In this document: positions 25,659-35,477 of the stretch, piece after piece
Layout of the letters: the number at the start of each line of letters is the position of its first letter
Position numbering within the stretch: the first letter of the stretch is position 1
NCBI RefSeq assembly: GCF_021390245.1
Contig: NZ_JAJUXH010000009.1
Span: forward strand, 163,673 to 227,672
DNA from: Dyadobacter sp. CY323
GTDB taxonomy: Bacteria > Bacteroidota > Bacteroidia > Cytophagales > Spirosomataceae
DNA length: 64,000 bases
Direction of reading: 5' to 3'
Made by a program: the position numbers and the translations under genes
Notes under the pieces: model-generated
Seen by the model: the letters and a program-made list of their open reading frames with translations, nothing else
What the model was told of the DNA's origin: nothing
The model's database searches: none

Positions 25659-25689
25659 TTGGTGGTAGAAACCACACTGGTTACATTTA
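25659..25689 (+). promoter_or_regulatory. Promoter with embedded inverted repeat before the 25729 gene
   Basis: TTG at 25659-25661, a 20-bp spacer, and TACATTTA at 25682-25689 (seven of eight consensus bases). The spacer contains the inverted repeat GTGGT-AGAA-ACCAC (25662-25675), placed where a repressor or activator would touch RNA polymerase. Transcription would begin near 25696. Confidence 0.5.
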
Positions 25690-25728
25690 CATACATTCAT
25701 TATCTTAATTTCAATAATATTCTAACTC

Positions 25729-26139
25729 ATGGATTCTAAAAGGTTTACAGGCAAGGAAGGAAGCATTATTTCTGCTGAGCAGGCACAAAAATTAATCGAA
25801 CCACATTTAAGCAAAGAGCGCACAATCACCGCAAATGGGGAAAATTTCGTGAAAGCTGAATTTTTTGGCATACATACCTTTAATCAATTAATGGGAAAGC
25901 ATGGCGACAATTGCGTTGGCTTTAGAATTTATTACGGCGTTGGTGAAGACGAAGACAACTCGCTTGAAAAGGTCGAAAATAGCAAGTACGAGAAAAAACC
26001 TACTTCGAGGCTGATCATCGTACCCGTGGACGAAAATGGCAGGGATCTGACTAAAACGGCGCAGCTGGGAGGAATGAAAGACATGCCGGCAGAAGGAGAA
26101 GTGATGGTCGGCGGACCGATCTGCCCCCGTCATTGTTAA
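25729..26139 (+). CDS. Conserved hypothetical protein ending GGPICPRHC
   Basis: Unrecognised soluble protein of 136 residues. Visible features are a basic N-terminus (MDSKRFTGKEGSIIS), a central strand-rich segment (GDNCVGFRIYYGVGED), a RLIIVPVDENGRDLT strand, and the terminal GGPICPRHC with two cysteines and a histidine that could bind metal or form a redox pair. It is driven by its own promoter, which contains an inverted repeat. It lies 19 bp before the 7-TM gene and may share the transcript with the histidine kinase system. Function unknown. Confidence 0.7.
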   Translation: MDSKRFTGKEGSIISAEQAQKLIEPHLSKERTITANGENFVKAEFFGIHTFNQLMGKHGDNCVGFRIYYGVGEDEDNSLEKVENSKYEKKPTSRLIIVPVDENGRDLTKTAQLGGMKDMPAEGEVMVGGPICPRHC

Positions 26140-26158
26140 TTGTTTTAACCTTGGTTCA

Positions 26159-26854
26159 ATGCTTGAGATTTATATCTCCTATTTTGCGAGGCAACCTCTA
26201 GCGAGTATTCCCGTTTTTTTGACTTTAATACCCATCGTTCTAATCTGGAAACGTAAAGCGTATCTGGATCGAACTTTTCAAATTCTTGCCATCTACTTAG
26301 TTGCCAAATTTGCCATCGATTTTATCATGTTTGACTGGGCGTCACAAAAGAAAAATACGGTGGTTTTCTACAACCTCAGCGTTCCGGTACGATATATATT
26401 AACTTCCTGGATGTTCTATAATAAGTTAGAAATCAAACGTTACAAAAATTGGCTTCTACTTTCAGTCCCTGTCTTTACAAGTTTTTCGATATGGGATATT
26501 CTTAACACCAATCCGTCATTGAGTGATTTACATAATCATAAAATGGTGTTGTACTCAACAACTGTTGAAAGCCTTTTAATGCTCTTTTGGATTTTGCTAT
26601 ATTTTTATAATACGATACGAACTTTAAAGATCCCGAATTTGCTAACTTATCCCTTCTTTTGGGTATGTTCGGGACTCTTGCTTTATTATTCCAGCTTTCT
26701 ATTTATTGCCCCCGTGTTACATTATGATTCAAAATGGGAGCAGTGGCTTGATATGGGTTTTTTGTCTTATGTTCCATACATTTTCGAATGTGTAAGTATA
26801 GTGCTGTTCAGCATTGGGATTTCGCAATTTCCTAGTCCACGATATGCAAAATAA
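26159..26854 (+). CDS. Seven-helix membrane protein coupled to a histidine kinase
   Basis: Unrecognised 231-residue protein with about seven membrane helices (near 13-29, 41-59, 67-88, 97-115, 129-153, 164-187, 199-222) and very short loops. It has no signal peptide or soluble domain. It overlaps the start of the histidine kinase gene by 11 bp, so the two are translationally coupled. Because that kinase lacks a sensor domain of its own, this protein is a candidate sensor or modulator for it. That role is inferred from gene order. Confidence 0.65.
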   Translation: MLEIYISYFARQPLASIPVFLTLIPIVLIWKRKAYLDRTFQILAIYLVAKFAIDFIMFDWASQKKNTVVFYNLSVPVRYILTSWMFYNKLEIKRYKNWLLLSVPVFTSFSIWDILNTNPSLSDLHNHKMVLYSTTVESLLMLFWILLYFYNTIRTLKIPNLLTYPFFWVCSGLLLYYSSFLFIAPVLHYDSKWEQWLDMGFLSYVPYIFECVSIVLFSIGISQFPSPRYAK

Positions 26855-27707
26855 TGAAGAACTAAAACTGGCATTACTTATAGCATCGATCGCAATGCTA
26901 ATGATGGCATTTTTTGTAATTTCATTTGTGATGTATTATCAAAAGAAGAGATTTGAGGAGGAGAAAAAAATAAGCGATATTGAAAAGAACTACAACCGGC
27001 TGCTCCTGGATACTGCATTAAACTCCGAAGAAACAGAAAGACGGAGGATTGCGCAGGATTTGCATGATGACATTGGCACCATGCTATCACTTACCAAATT
27101 GAGCTTGAATCAGTTAAGCAAGATGATTGGTACTACCGGAGATGAAAAAGAAGATCAGATCATGAAAAAGTCTCAGTCGCTGGTCGAAGAGACTATTTTG
27201 CACGTAAGGCGCATCACCCGTGACCTTGTCCCCACTACATTAGAACGTTTTGGACTGCTGGAAGCGATAGAGGAATTTATAGACAAACTGGAAGAGGATA
27301 ATAACCTGGTGATTTCTTTCCAGGCCAATACCGAAGAATTCCCCAGACAAGGCCAGAAACTCGAACTTACCCTGTACCGGATCATGCAGGAACTGGTGAA
27401 CAATGCAATCAAACATGCAAGTTGTTCCAGGATTGAGATTTCACTTGAAAGTACCGAGGAAATGATCGGTTTAAGAGTGACTGATAACGGTGTGGGTTTC
27501 GATCCTGAAAAAATCAAAGAAAACAACCTGGCCGGGCTGGGATTACTTGGCATTGAAAGCAGGCTGGCCATCGTAAATGGTACCGTCCAATATGAAAAAC
27601 CTTTAAACGGAGGTTCCAGTGCGTTCGCACAGATTCCGGTTATGCCCATTGCAGAAAACAAGCCGGAACCTTTACATCCTTTCAGGCGGGAACGCGTGAA
27701 CATTTAA
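26844..27707 (+). CDS. Sensor histidine kinase, NarL/LuxR-type (HisKA_3)
   Basis: A 287-residue kinase: one membrane helix at 8-31, a coiled linker to ~60, the HisKA_3 phosphoacceptor helix with H74 in RRRIAQDLHDDIGTML, and a HATPase_c domain with N box ELVNNAIKHA, G1 DNGVGFD and G2 GLGLLGIESR. There is almost no periplasmic part, so signal input must come from the membrane or a partner. ATG 26844 is chosen; the frame opens at 26814. It is followed at 6 bp by the response regulator gene and overlaps the 7-TM gene. Confidence 0.95.
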   Translation: MQNNEELKLALLIASIAMLMMAFFVISFVMYYQKKRFEEEKKISDIEKNYNRLLLDTALNSEETERRRIAQDLHDDIGTMLSLTKLSLNQLSKMIGTTGDEKEDQIMKKSQSLVEETILHVRRITRDLVPTTLERFGLLEAIEEFIDKLEEDNNLVISFQANTEEFPRQGQKLELTLYRIMQELVNNAIKHASCSRIEISLESTEEMIGLRVTDNGVGFDPEKIKENNLAGLGLLGIESRLAIVNGTVQYEKPLNGGSSAFAQIPVMPIAENKPEPLHPFRRERVNI

Positions 27708-27713
27708 ACGAGT

Positions 27714-28373
27714 ATGAAAACGCTAAAATTAGGTATTGCCGACGATCACGAACTATTCAGAAAAGGTTTTATCTCCATGCTGAGTAGCATTCCCGATTTT
27801 GAATTTATACTGGAAGCAGCAAACGGTCAGGAGCTTCTGGACCGGCTGCCAGCCAATACGCCGGATATCGTTTTTATGGATCTTCAAATGCCGGTAATGG
27901 ATGGCATCCAGGCAACCGAAGCAGCGTTTGAAAGATTTCCGAATATCAAGGTCATCGTGGTTTCCATGTATAATGAAGATCGCTTTGTCATTCACATGCT
28001 CGAAAAAGGAGTGCAGGGTTACCTGCTGAAAGATACCAGCCCCGATGAAGTAGAAAAAGCTATCCGGAGGGTGGATGAAGAAGGCTTTTACTACAATGAC
28101 TTCGTATCGAAAGCCATGCACCGCAAAATGGTGAACCGGCAGGTCAATAAACATCCGTTTTTCCCAAATGCATGCAATGTCGCCTTATCAGCACGAGAAA
28201 AAGAGGTATTGCAACTGATATGCGACGGCCTTTCCACGGCGGAAATCAGCGACAAACTCTTCATTAGTATCCGCACCGTAGAAGGTCACAGACTGCGCGT
28301 GCTCGAAAAAACCGGTACAAAAAGTACTGCCGCCGCAGTTGCATTTGCCTACAAAAACCAATTGCTTTCCTGA
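27714..28373 (+). CDS. Response regulator, NarL/LuxR family
   Basis: DNA-binding response regulator, 219 residues, the usual size. The receiver domain (1-~120) has the acidic pair D10, D11, phosphoacceptor D56 (VFMDLQMP) and K108 (LLKD). The LuxR-type HTH is C-terminal at about 153-216 (LSAREKEVLQLICDGLSTAEISDKL). It directly follows its probable cognate kinase by 6 bp. The regulon is unknown; the neighbouring 25729 promoter with its inverted repeat is a candidate for autoregulation. Confidence 0.96.
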   Translation: MKTLKLGIADDHELFRKGFISMLSSIPDFEFILEAANGQELLDRLPANTPDIVFMDLQMPVMDGIQATEAAFERFPNIKVIVVSMYNEDRFVIHMLEKGVQGYLLKDTSPDEVEKAIRRVDEEGFYYNDFVSKAMHRKMVNRQVNKHPFFPNACNVALSAREKEVLQLICDGLSTAEISDKLFISIRTVEGHRLRVLEKTGTKSTAAAVAFAYKNQLLS

Positions 28374-28446
28374 CGCGTTTCCTATCATCGCGGCGCTAGT
28401 TACTGGGATTTTATAGTATATTTCCGAAGAATCTCTTCACGATGCT

Positions 28447-29127
28447 ATGAAAGTTCTGATCGTCTGTACAAATCACGATAGCTATCCTACAAAATCATCT
28501 AAAACAGGGCTGTGGCTAAGCGAGCTCACACATTTTTATGATGTGATGGCAAAGCGAAAAGTCCTGATGGACATCGTTAGTCCGCTTGGAGGCGCCATTC
28601 CAATCGACGAACGCAGTTTCGACCTGAAAGACGAATGCAATGCACGTTACTGGGAAGACCCCGGTTTCAGACAAAAGATTGAGAATTCCTTAAAACCATC
28701 TCAGATCGATCCCGCGGATTATCGGGTCATTTATTTCACAGGTGGTCACGGGGCCATGTGGGACTTGCCCGAGAACATTGAGCTCCAAAACATTACCACC
28801 TACATTTACGAACACAACGGAATGGTCGCTGCCGTGTGCCACGGTGTCGCTGCACTGCTATACGTGAAATTATCGGATGGAAGCTTATTGATTAAAGATA
28901 AGTACCTGACCGGTTTTTCCAATGTTGAAGAAACACTGATGAGCTTTGTCAGCGAGGTACCTTTTTACCTGGAAGATAAAGTGAAGGAACAGGGTGGACA
29001 TTATACAAAAGCAATGCTCCCTTTCATGGAATTTATAGAGATGGATGAAAGGTTAATCACCGGAGAAAATCCCAACTCGGCCCGAAAAGTTGCTTCCAAA
29101 GCATTGGAAGAACTTTTCGAAAAATAA
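28447..29127 (+). CDS. DJ-1/PfpI family protein (type 1 glutamine amidotransferase-like)
   Basis: 226-residue member of the DJ-1/PfpI superfamily closest in layout to the Hsp31/GATase1-like branch that includes glyoxalase III-like proteins. Nucleophile elbow AVCHG puts the cysteine at C131 with H132; GGHGAMWDLP is at 99-108, and E26 in WLSELTH matches the conserved acidic residue. Cytoplasmic. Stand-alone gene, convergent with rfbC (10 bp apart). Methylglyoxal detoxification is possible, but the exact activity cannot be read from sequence. Confidence 0.9.
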   Translation: MKVLIVCTNHDSYPTKSSKTGLWLSELTHFYDVMAKRKVLMDIVSPLGGAIPIDERSFDLKDECNARYWEDPGFRQKIENSLKPSQIDPADYRVIYFTGGHGAMWDLPENIELQNITTYIYEHNGMVAAVCHGVAALLYVKLSDGSLLIKDKYLTGFSNVEETLMSFVSEVPFYLEDKVKEQGGHYTKAMLPFMEFIEMDERLITGENPNSARKVASKALEELFEK

Positions 29128-29137
29128 TGTGGTCGTA

Positions 29138-29683
29138 CTATACTCCTAATTCTGAAAACAGAGATTTGAAAGTAGGCAGGATCTCATCTTTTTCAGAGAC
29201 GATCGGATCGGTCACTCCCCAATCGATACCCAGATCAGGATCGTTCCAAAGAATACCTGATTCAGATTCTTTATTGTAGATATTGGTGCATTTGTAGCTG
29301 AATATCGTGTCTTCAAGTGCTACAAAACCATGTGCAAAACCCTCAGGCACATAAGCAATATTGTTTGTATCGCTACGAAGCTCGAAGATTTCATATTTCC
29401 CGAATGTCGGCGATCCCGGACGAATATCTACTGCCACATCCAAAACCCTTCCCGAAATCACCCGGACCAATTTCCCCTGGGCGAAAGGAGCTTTTTGAAA
29501 GTGCAGGCCGCGCACGACTCCTTTTTTTGAAAATGACTGATTATCCTGTACAAAATCAACAGGTAAGCCATGCTTTTCAAAAACCTGTTTGTTGAATGAT
29601 TCAAAAAACATCCCCCGGTCGTCGGAAAAAACACGTGGAAAGATTTCAACTAGTCCGGCGATTGTGGTTTCTCGAATCTGCAT
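29138..29683 (-). CDS. rfbC: dTDP-4-dehydrorhamnose 3,5-epimerase
   Basis: Third enzyme of dTDP-L-rhamnose synthesis (RmlC), a cupin-fold dimer of 181 residues, family length. Motifs are DDRGMFFESF (21-30), QDNQSFSKKGVVRGLH with catalytic base H61, K71 after FAQG, VDIRPGSPTFG, and SYKCTNIYN, which carries the catalytic tyrosine region. The other rml genes are not next to it, so the rhamnose pathway is scattered or the gene is separate here. An exact -7 element is found upstream (complement TAAATTTG at 29725-29732) but no spaced TTG. Confidence 0.95.
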   Translation of the reverse strand: MQIRETTIAGLVEIFPRVFSDDRGMFFESFNKQVFEKHGLPVDFVQDNQSFSKKGVVRGLHFQKAPFAQGKLVRVISGRVLDVAVDIRPGSPTFGKYEIFELRSDTNNIAYVPEGFAHGFVALEDTIFSYKCTNIYNKESESGILWNDPDLGIDWGVTDPIVSEKDEILPTFKSLFSELGV

Positions 29684-29780
29684 AAACGTCGATTAAGTTT
29701 TTTGGAGTGTAATCTATGTGACAGCAAATTTATGAATCTATTTTTAGAGGTCGTAATTTCACGGCGTTATTTCTAAAATC

Positions 29781-30611
29781 ATGAATTATAAAGAGCTTTT
29801 TCAACAAATAGTCAAGAAAAAAACATATTTGTGTGTCGGTCTCGACACGGATATTCGCAAAATTCCGGCTCATTTACTGAAAACTGAAGACCCGATATTT
29901 GAGTTTAATAAACAAATCATTGATGCAACCGCAGACTTTTGTGTCTCCTACAAACCCAACATTGCCTTTTACGAAGCATTAGGCCCGAAAGGATGGGAAA
30001 GTCTGCAAAAAACCGTCGATTACATTCCAAAAAGCCACTTTTCCATTGCTGATGCAAAGCGTGGCGACATTGGAAATACCTCTGGCCTTTACGCCCGGAC
30101 GTTTTTCGACGCCTCCTCATCGGGACTTGATTTCGATTCGGTCACAGTTGCTCCCTATATGGGCAGCGATTCCGTGAAACCCTTTCTGGAATTCGAAAAC
30201 AAATGGGTGATACTTCTTGCATTAACCTCTAACCCAGGGAGTTCAGATTTCCAGCGTTTGCGGTCCGACGATCTAAATCTCTATGAGCATGTTTTGCGAA
30301 CCTCGCAAACCTGGGCAGGCCCCGACCGCATGATGTATGTGGTAGGTGCGACGCAAGCCTCGGAATTTGAAAAAATCAGGACCATCGTGCCGGAACATTT
30401 TCTTTTGGTTCCCGGGGTCGGGGCGCAGGGTGGTAACCTCGAAGAAGTATCGCGATTTGGCATGAACCCGCATTGCGGATTGCTGGTAAATGCGTCCCGA
30501 AGCATCATATATGCCGGAAACGGCCACGATTTCGCCGAAAAAGCCAAACAGGAAGCTTCTGCGCTTCAAAAGGAAATGGAAATTTATCTTGACAAATACT
30601 GTACAATCTAA
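29781..30611 (+). CDS. pyrF: Orotidine 5'-phosphate decarboxylase (type 2)
   Basis: Last step of UMP synthesis, decarboxylating OMP. The 276 residues correspond to the longer type 2 (archaeal/mycobacterial-like) family. The catalytic D-x-K-x2-D is DAKRGD, residues D91, K93 and D96. Substrate phosphate-side GVGAQGG is near 220. The stop overlaps the lysA start by one base (TAATG), so the two are translationally coupled although the pathways differ. Confidence 0.96.
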   Translation: MNYKELFQQIVKKKTYLCVGLDTDIRKIPAHLLKTEDPIFEFNKQIIDATADFCVSYKPNIAFYEALGPKGWESLQKTVDYIPKSHFSIADAKRGDIGNTSGLYARTFFDASSSGLDFDSVTVAPYMGSDSVKPFLEFENKWVILLALTSNPGSSDFQRLRSDDLNLYEHVLRTSQTWAGPDRMMYVVGATQASEFEKIRTIVPEHFLLVPGVGAQGGNLEEVSRFGMNPHCGLLVNASRSIIYAGNGHDFAEKAKQEASALQKEMEIYLDKYCTI

Positions 30612-31840
30612 TGCAACTCACCGATCAGAATTCATATACAATCCAGGGAATTGACCCGATTCAATTAATAAATCAGTACGGAAGTCCGCTTTACGTTTAC
30701 GATGGCGGCACAATCCGTCGGAAAGTGTCGGAGTTGCAGCATGCATTTGCAGGAATTAATATGAAAATCAAATATGCCTGCAAAGCGAATACAAATCTTT
30801 CCATCCTTCGTTTGATGCGGGAGATTGGAGTGGAACTCGACGTCGTATCTCCGGGTGAGCTCGAAATGGGGAAAATTGCGGGTTATACCGGCACTCAGAT
30901 CACCTTTACACCGAGCGGAGTTCCTTTTGAGGAAGTCAGGAGTGCCGTGGAATCCGGTGCAGTTGTGAATGTGGACAGTCTGCCGCTGCTCGAATGGTTC
31001 GGCCAGACTTACGGAAATACCAAACCCTGCCTCATCCGCATTAAACCCAATGTAGCTGCCGGCGGCAATGTGAAAATCATGACGGCCCACGCTGATTCAA
31101 AGTTTGGCATTTCCGTTTTATTGCTGGATCAGATTCTTGAAGTTGTAAAAAAATACGACATCAAAATCATCGGGCTGCACCAACATACCGGCTCCGATAT
31201 CAAGGACGCTGAGCCATTTCTGCAGGTAGCCGACATCATTTTCGAGACCGCAAAACATTTCCCGGATCTTGAAATCATCGATTTGGGTGGCGGCTTTAAA
31301 GTTTCCTACCTGCCAGGGGATACGATTACGGACATGGATTTGTTGGGCACGAAGATCTCAGAACGTTTCAAAGTATTTTGCGAAGAATATGGCCGTGAGT
31401 TACAGCTTTGGTTTGAACCCGGTAAATTTTTGGTAAGTGAGTCGGGATTTTTGTTGGTAAAAACAACGGTAGTGAAGGAAGATCCGGCACGGAATTTCGT
31501 GCACGTGGATTCCGGACTTAATCATTTGATCCGCCCGATGATGTATGGTTCTTATCATCATATTCTTAATTTATCTAATCCTGCGGGCGCAGTAAAACCT
31601 TATAATGTAGTGGGTTACATCTGCGAGACGGACACATTTGCCACTGATCGCGAACTTCCGGAAGTAAAGCCGGGCGATATACTGGCGTTTCTGAATGCCG
31701 GTGCGTACGGTTTAACGATGAGTTCTAACTATAATGCACGTCTGCGGCCCGCCGAGATATTGATAGATAACGGACAAGCTACACTGGTGAGGCGGCGGGA
31801 AACGTTGGAGGATCTGCTTCTAACTCAAATGGATCTATGA
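30611..31840 (+). CDS. lysA: Diaminopimelate decarboxylase
   Basis: PLP enzyme making lysine from meso-diaminopimelate. The 409 residues match the family. PLP lysine K58 is in KYACKAN; the HTGSDI and GGGFKVSYLPGD motifs bind the phosphate, and CETDTFATDRELP carries the active-site cysteine of the second subunit. A C-terminal beta domain is complete. It is expressed together with pyrF by a one-base overlap. The 153 bp before clpB show no obvious terminator. Confidence 0.96.
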   Translation: MQLTDQNSYTIQGIDPIQLINQYGSPLYVYDGGTIRRKVSELQHAFAGINMKIKYACKANTNLSILRLMREIGVELDVVSPGELEMGKIAGYTGTQITFTPSGVPFEEVRSAVESGAVVNVDSLPLLEWFGQTYGNTKPCLIRIKPNVAAGGNVKIMTAHADSKFGISVLLLDQILEVVKKYDIKIIGLHQHTGSDIKDAEPFLQVADIIFETAKHFPDLEIIDLGGGFKVSYLPGDTITDMDLLGTKISERFKVFCEEYGRELQLWFEPGKFLVSESGFLLVKTTVVKEDPARNFVHVDSGLNHLIRPMMYGSYHHILNLSNPAGAVKPYNVVGYICETDTFATDRELPEVKPGDILAFLNAGAYGLTMSSNYNARLRPAEILIDNGQATLVRRRETLEDLLLTQMDL

Positions 31841-31993
31841 TTACATTCAGGCACTAAAGAACGAATAAGAACCTTAACAGTCATTTTGTCTGGCATTTTT
31901 ATCTTTTTTGTTTTTTAGTGTCAAAATTTCCGATTTTCGGCATCGGCACATGATTTTTGGTGATGAGGTAAATCATTGACAAAAATCATCGCC

Positions 31994-34597
31994 ATGAACT
32001 TTAACCAATATACCATCAAGGCGCAGGAAGTAATTCAGCATGCTGCGCAAATGGCCCAGGCAAATCAGCAGCAAGCGATCGAGACGGGACATGTGCTGAA
32101 ATCCATTTTGGAAGAGGATCCCAACACCTCGCAATTTCTTCTTAACAAGTTGAATATCAGTCCGGAAGTATTAAATAATCGCTTACAGAAAATTTTGGAC
32201 GGTTATCCCCGCGTGAGTGGAGGCCAACCGTATCTGGGAAACGACATGGCTGCTGCGAGCGGCAAAGCCCAGAATTACCTGAAAGAATTCAATGACGAGT
32301 TCATCAGCATTGAATTGCTAGTGCTGGGTATCCTTGGCGGAAAAGATGCCACCGCTACCCTGATGAAAGAAATTGGGTTCAAGGAAAAAGAATTGATCAA
32401 TGCCATTAAAGAACTTAGAGGAAAAAATAACCCTGTGAAAGACCAAAACGCGGAAGCTAAATACCGGTCACTTGAACGGTTTAGTAAAAATTTGAATGAA
32501 TTGGCCAAAGCCGGCAAAATTGATCCGGTAATTGGCCGGGACGAGGAGATCAGGCGGGTTTTGCAGATATTAAGCCGCCGTACGAAAAACAACCCTATCC
32601 TTTTGGGTGAACCCGGCGTTGGTAAAACAGCCATTGTTGAAGGTCTGGCCCAAAGGATCGTTCAGGGTGATGTTCCAGAAAATTTGAAATCAAAAACGAT
32701 CGTATCCCTGGATATGGGACTGCTGATCGCCGGCGCCAAATACAAAGGTGAGTTTGAAGAACGGCTAAAAGCAGTAATCAAGGAAGTAACTGATTCTGAC
32801 GGGGAGATTGTCCTTTTCATTGACGAGATCCATACGTTGATCGGCGCAGGTGGCGGCGGGGAAAGTGCCATGGACGCTGCAAACCTGCTAAAACCGGCAC
32901 TCGCCAGAGGTGAATTGCACGCGATCGGTGCGACTACGCTGAAAGAATATCAGAAATACATGGAGAAGGACAAAGCGCTGGAACGCCGTTTCCAGGCTGT
33001 GGTAGTGGACGAACCGAATATTCCGGACGCGATCAGCATTCTTCGTGGTATCAAAGAAAAATATGAGCTGCACCACGGTGTAAGGATTCAGGACGATGCG
33101 GTGATTGCCGCGGTTGAGTTATCGAACCGTTACATCAGTGACCGTTTCTTACCGGATAAAGCCATTGACCTAATGGACGAGGCAGCATCCAAACTTCGTC
33201 TGGAAATGGACAGCGTGCCGGAAGAACTCGACGAATTGAACCGCCGCATTATGCAGCTTGAAATTGAACGCGAGGCTATCCGCCGGGAAAATAACAAAGA
33301 AAAAGAAACCGTCCTGAATAAGGAAATCGCCGATCTGAGTGAAGACAGAAATGCACTGAAAGCACAGTGGGAGATCGAAAAAGGCAAGGTAAATGAGGTC
33401 CGCGCGCTGAAAGAGCAAAGTGAACAGCTGCGTTTGGAAGCCGAGCAGGCAGAACGTTCCGGGGATTTTGGCAAAGTAGCCGAAATACGGTACGGCCGCA
33501 TTCCGGAAGTCCAGCAGAAACTGACTGAACTGGAAAATTCTGAGAATGCCCAGAGTCTGATGCAGGAGGAGATTACGCCGGAAGAAATCGCCGAAGTGGT
33601 CGCCAAATGGACGGGTATTCCAGTAAGCAAAATGCTGCAGAGCGATCGTGAGAAATTGTTGCAGCTGGAAGAACATTTGCACCAGCGCGTTGCCGGGCAG
33701 AATGAGGCAATAGAAGTGGTTTCCGATGCAGTTCGCCGCAGCCGCGCAGGTTTGCAAGACGCAAAACGGCCCATTGGTAGTTTTCTGTTCCTGGGACCAA
33801 CCGGTGTCGGAAAGACTGAATTAGCGAAAACACTGGCAGAGTATCTTTTCAATGACGAAAATGCGATGGTGCGGATCGATATGAGTGAATATCAGGAACG
33901 TCATGCAGTAAGTCGTCTGGTGGGAGCGCCTCCGGGATATGTGGGTTATGACGAAGGTGGCCAGCTGACCGAAGCAGTTCGCAGGAAACCTTATAGTGTC
34001 ATTCTTTTGGATGAGATCGAAAAAGCGCATCCGGACGTTTGGAATATCTTGTTGCAGGTTCTGGACGAAGGCCGGTTGACGGATAATAAAGGCCGGGTTG
34101 CCAATTTCAAGAACACGATTATTATTATGACTTCGAACATCGGTAGTCATATTATCCAGGAAAAATTTGCGGAAGACGAAGGCTGGAACCATACGCTGGT
34201 TTTAGAAGAAGCGAAACAAGCCGTTCTGGATTTATTGAAAGCTTCGGTACGTCCCGAGTTTCTGAACCGGATCGACGAGATCGTTCTTTTTGAACCACTT
34301 ACGTTGAAAAACATCCGCAAAATCGTGGATATCCAGTTCAAGGGAATTCAACATATGTTGCTTGAACAGGGAATTACGCTGGATGCCGCCGATGAAGCGC
34401 TGACTAAATTAGGTGAAGACGGATTCGACCCCGCATTCGGTGCCCGCCCATTGAAACGTGTCCTGCAAAGACGCATCCTGAATGAACTTTCAAAAGGCAT
34501 CCTGAGCGGACAGGTAGCGAAGGATTCGGTGATCATGATGGAGCTCAATTCCAAAGGTGATCTGATTTTCGAAAATGTAGGTAGTGTAGAGATCTGA
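31994..34597 (+). CDS. clpB: ATP-dependent chaperone ClpB
   Basis: Hsp100 disaggregase that works with DnaK to rescue aggregated protein. The 867 residues hold an N domain (1-~145), AAA+ domain 1 with Walker A GEPGVGKT at 205-212 and [11 protein letters not shown]alker B, the ClpB-specific coiled-coil middle domain (~400-520), AAA+ domain 2 with Walker A GPTGVGKT at 601-608, and the C-terminal assembly domain. All ATPase motifs are intact. ATG 31994 is preferred to an in-frame TTG at 31976. A terminator follows at 34618. Confidence 0.98.
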   Translation: MNFNQYTIKAQEVIQHAAQMAQANQQQAIETGHVLKSILEEDPNTSQFLLNKLNISPEVLNNRLQKILDGYPRVSGGQPYLGNDMAAASGKAQNYLKEFNDEFISIELLVLGILGGKDATATLMKEIGFKEKELINAIKELRGKNNPVKDQNAEAKYRSLERFSKNLNELAKAGKIDPVIGRDEEIRRVLQILSRRTKNNPILLGEPGVGKTAIVEGLAQRIVQGDVPENLKSKTIVSLDMGLLIAGAKYKGEFEERLKAVIKEVTDSDGEIVLFIDEIHTLIGAGGGGESAMDAANLLKPALARGELHAIGATTLKEYQKYMEKDKALERRFQAVVVDEPNIPDAISILRGIKEKYELHHGVRIQDDAVIAAVELSNRYISDRFLPDKAIDLMDEAASKLRLEMDSVPEELDELNRRIMQLEIEREAIRRENNKEKETVLNKEIADLSEDRNALKAQWEIEKGKVNEVRALKEQSEQLRLEAEQAERSGDFGKVAEIRYGRIPEVQQKLTELENSENAQSLMQEEITPEEIAEVVAKWTGIPVSKMLQSDREKLLQLEEHLHQRVAGQNEAIEVVSDAVRRSRAGLQDAKRPIGSFLFLGPTGVGKTELAKTLAEYLFNDENAMVRIDMSEYQERHAVSRLVGAPPGYVGYDEGGQLTEAVRRKPYSVILLDEIEKAHPDVWNILLQVLDEGRLTDNKGRVANFKNTIIIMTSNIGSHIIQEKFAEDEGWNHTLVLEEAKQAVLDLLKASVRPEFLNRIDEIVLFEPLTLKNIRKIVDIQFKGIQHMLLEQGITLDAADEALTKLGEDGFDPAFGARPLKRVLQRRILNELSKGILSGQVAKDSVIMMELNSKGDLIFENVGSVEI

Positions 34598-34617
34598 TCT
34601 TAAAAAAATCATAAATC

Positions 34618-34644
34618 AAAGAGCGGCTGATATGGTCGCTCTTT
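34618..34644 (+). terminator. Terminator after clpB
   Basis: Eight-bp stem AAAGAGCG/CGCTCTTT around an 11-base loop followed by TTGTTT, 20 bp after the clpB stop. Confidence 0.75.
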
Positions 34645-34809
34645 TTGTTTCTACACTAATCCCGGATACTACCTTTCACTTCTACACCTGTGGTTTCCAT
34701 GCTACGATTGAAATTCAGGTTATCGAGCACAATAGATTTTGATTATTGGCATAATTTTTGTGCAATAAAATGTCTAAATAATCTAACCCTTATAAATAGC
34801 GCTAAATCC

Positions 34810-35361
34810 ATGGAATCATCCCTAAGTTCATTCAAAGTAGCCATTCTTGTTGCCGATGGATTTGAGCAAATCGAAATGACTTGTCCCAGAAAAGTCCTAG
34901 ATCAGAATGGAGCGACCACGCATGTTATCTCGCCCAATAAAGATTCGGTCAGAGGATGGAGTCACATGGATTGGGGCGAGAGAAATAAGGTTGACGTCCC
35001 TCTTGAACTGGCCCGCGCGGAATATTACGATGCACTTTTGCTTCCAGGTGGTGTGATGGGGCTGGACGTTTTAAGACAAAACCAGAAAGCAATTGAATTT
35101 GTACGATCATTTTTTGTTGCCGGAAAACCTGTGGCTGCAATTTGTCACGGCCCCCAAATCCTGATCGATGCCGACGTCGTAATCGGCCGGACACTCACTT
35201 CTTATGGCTCCATTCGACAGGATCTCGAGAATGCGGGCGCCATTTGGATCGATCAGGAAGTAGTAACCAATAACGGTCTGGTTACGAGCAGAACAACCGA
35301 TGACCTGTCTGCATTTACAAATGCAATGGTCAAGGAATTCAATTTAGAACTTCATCATTAA
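34810..35361 (+). CDS. PfpI/DJ-1 family protease-like protein
   Basis: 183 residues from ATG 34810. The frame is open to 34690, but the extension lacks family similarity. DJ-1/PfpI fold with nucleophile elbow AAICHGPQ and GGVMGLDVLRQN; the acidic residue is in GFEQIEM. It matches the PfpI/YhbO stress-protein branch, with reported protease and deglycase-type activities. It differs from the other DJ-1 family gene of this window (28447) in branch and length. It has its own terminator at 35388. Likely a stress-protective cytoplasmic enzyme. Confidence 0.9.
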   Translation: MESSLSSFKVAILVADGFEQIEMTCPRKVLDQNGATTHVISPNKDSVRGWSHMDWGERNKVDVPLELARAEYYDALLLPGGVMGLDVLRQNQKAIEFVRSFFVAGKPVAAICHGPQILIDADVVIGRTLTSYGSIRQDLENAGAIWIDQEVVTNNGLVTSRTTDDLSAFTNAMVKEFNLELHH

Positions 35362-35387
35362 GGTATTCAGTCGTTTATCAACAAACT

Positions 35388-35421
35388 AAAAATGGCGTCC
35401 TGCAATCAGGATGCCATTTTT
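35388..35421 (+). terminator. Terminator after the PfpI gene
   Basis: Long stem with arms of about 14-15 bases (left 35388-35402, right 35407-35421, one G-T pair) and a CAAT loop, ending in TTTTTATT. A-rich left flank could make it bidirectional. Confidence 0.85.
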
Positions 35422-35477
35422 ATTGCCAGTTTGCGGGCAAAGTTGTAATCTTAACGATTGTTTACGATCAAATACCA

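Larger units (their letters stand above)
25329..25728. other. 400-bp intergenic region with divergent control elements
   Basis: No ORF of note on either strand. The left part holds, on the minus strand, an exact -7 box (25463-25470) and a strong hairpin plus T run (25371-25400). The right part holds the promoter of the plus-strand 25729 gene. The stretch 25471-25658 shows no recognised element; no tRNA-like fold was found. Confidence 0.6.

Noticed and set aside
33130..33852. Minus-strand frame of 240 codons inside clpB.
   Set aside because: Ser/Arg/Phe-rich shadow of the clpB coding strand with no recognisable domain.
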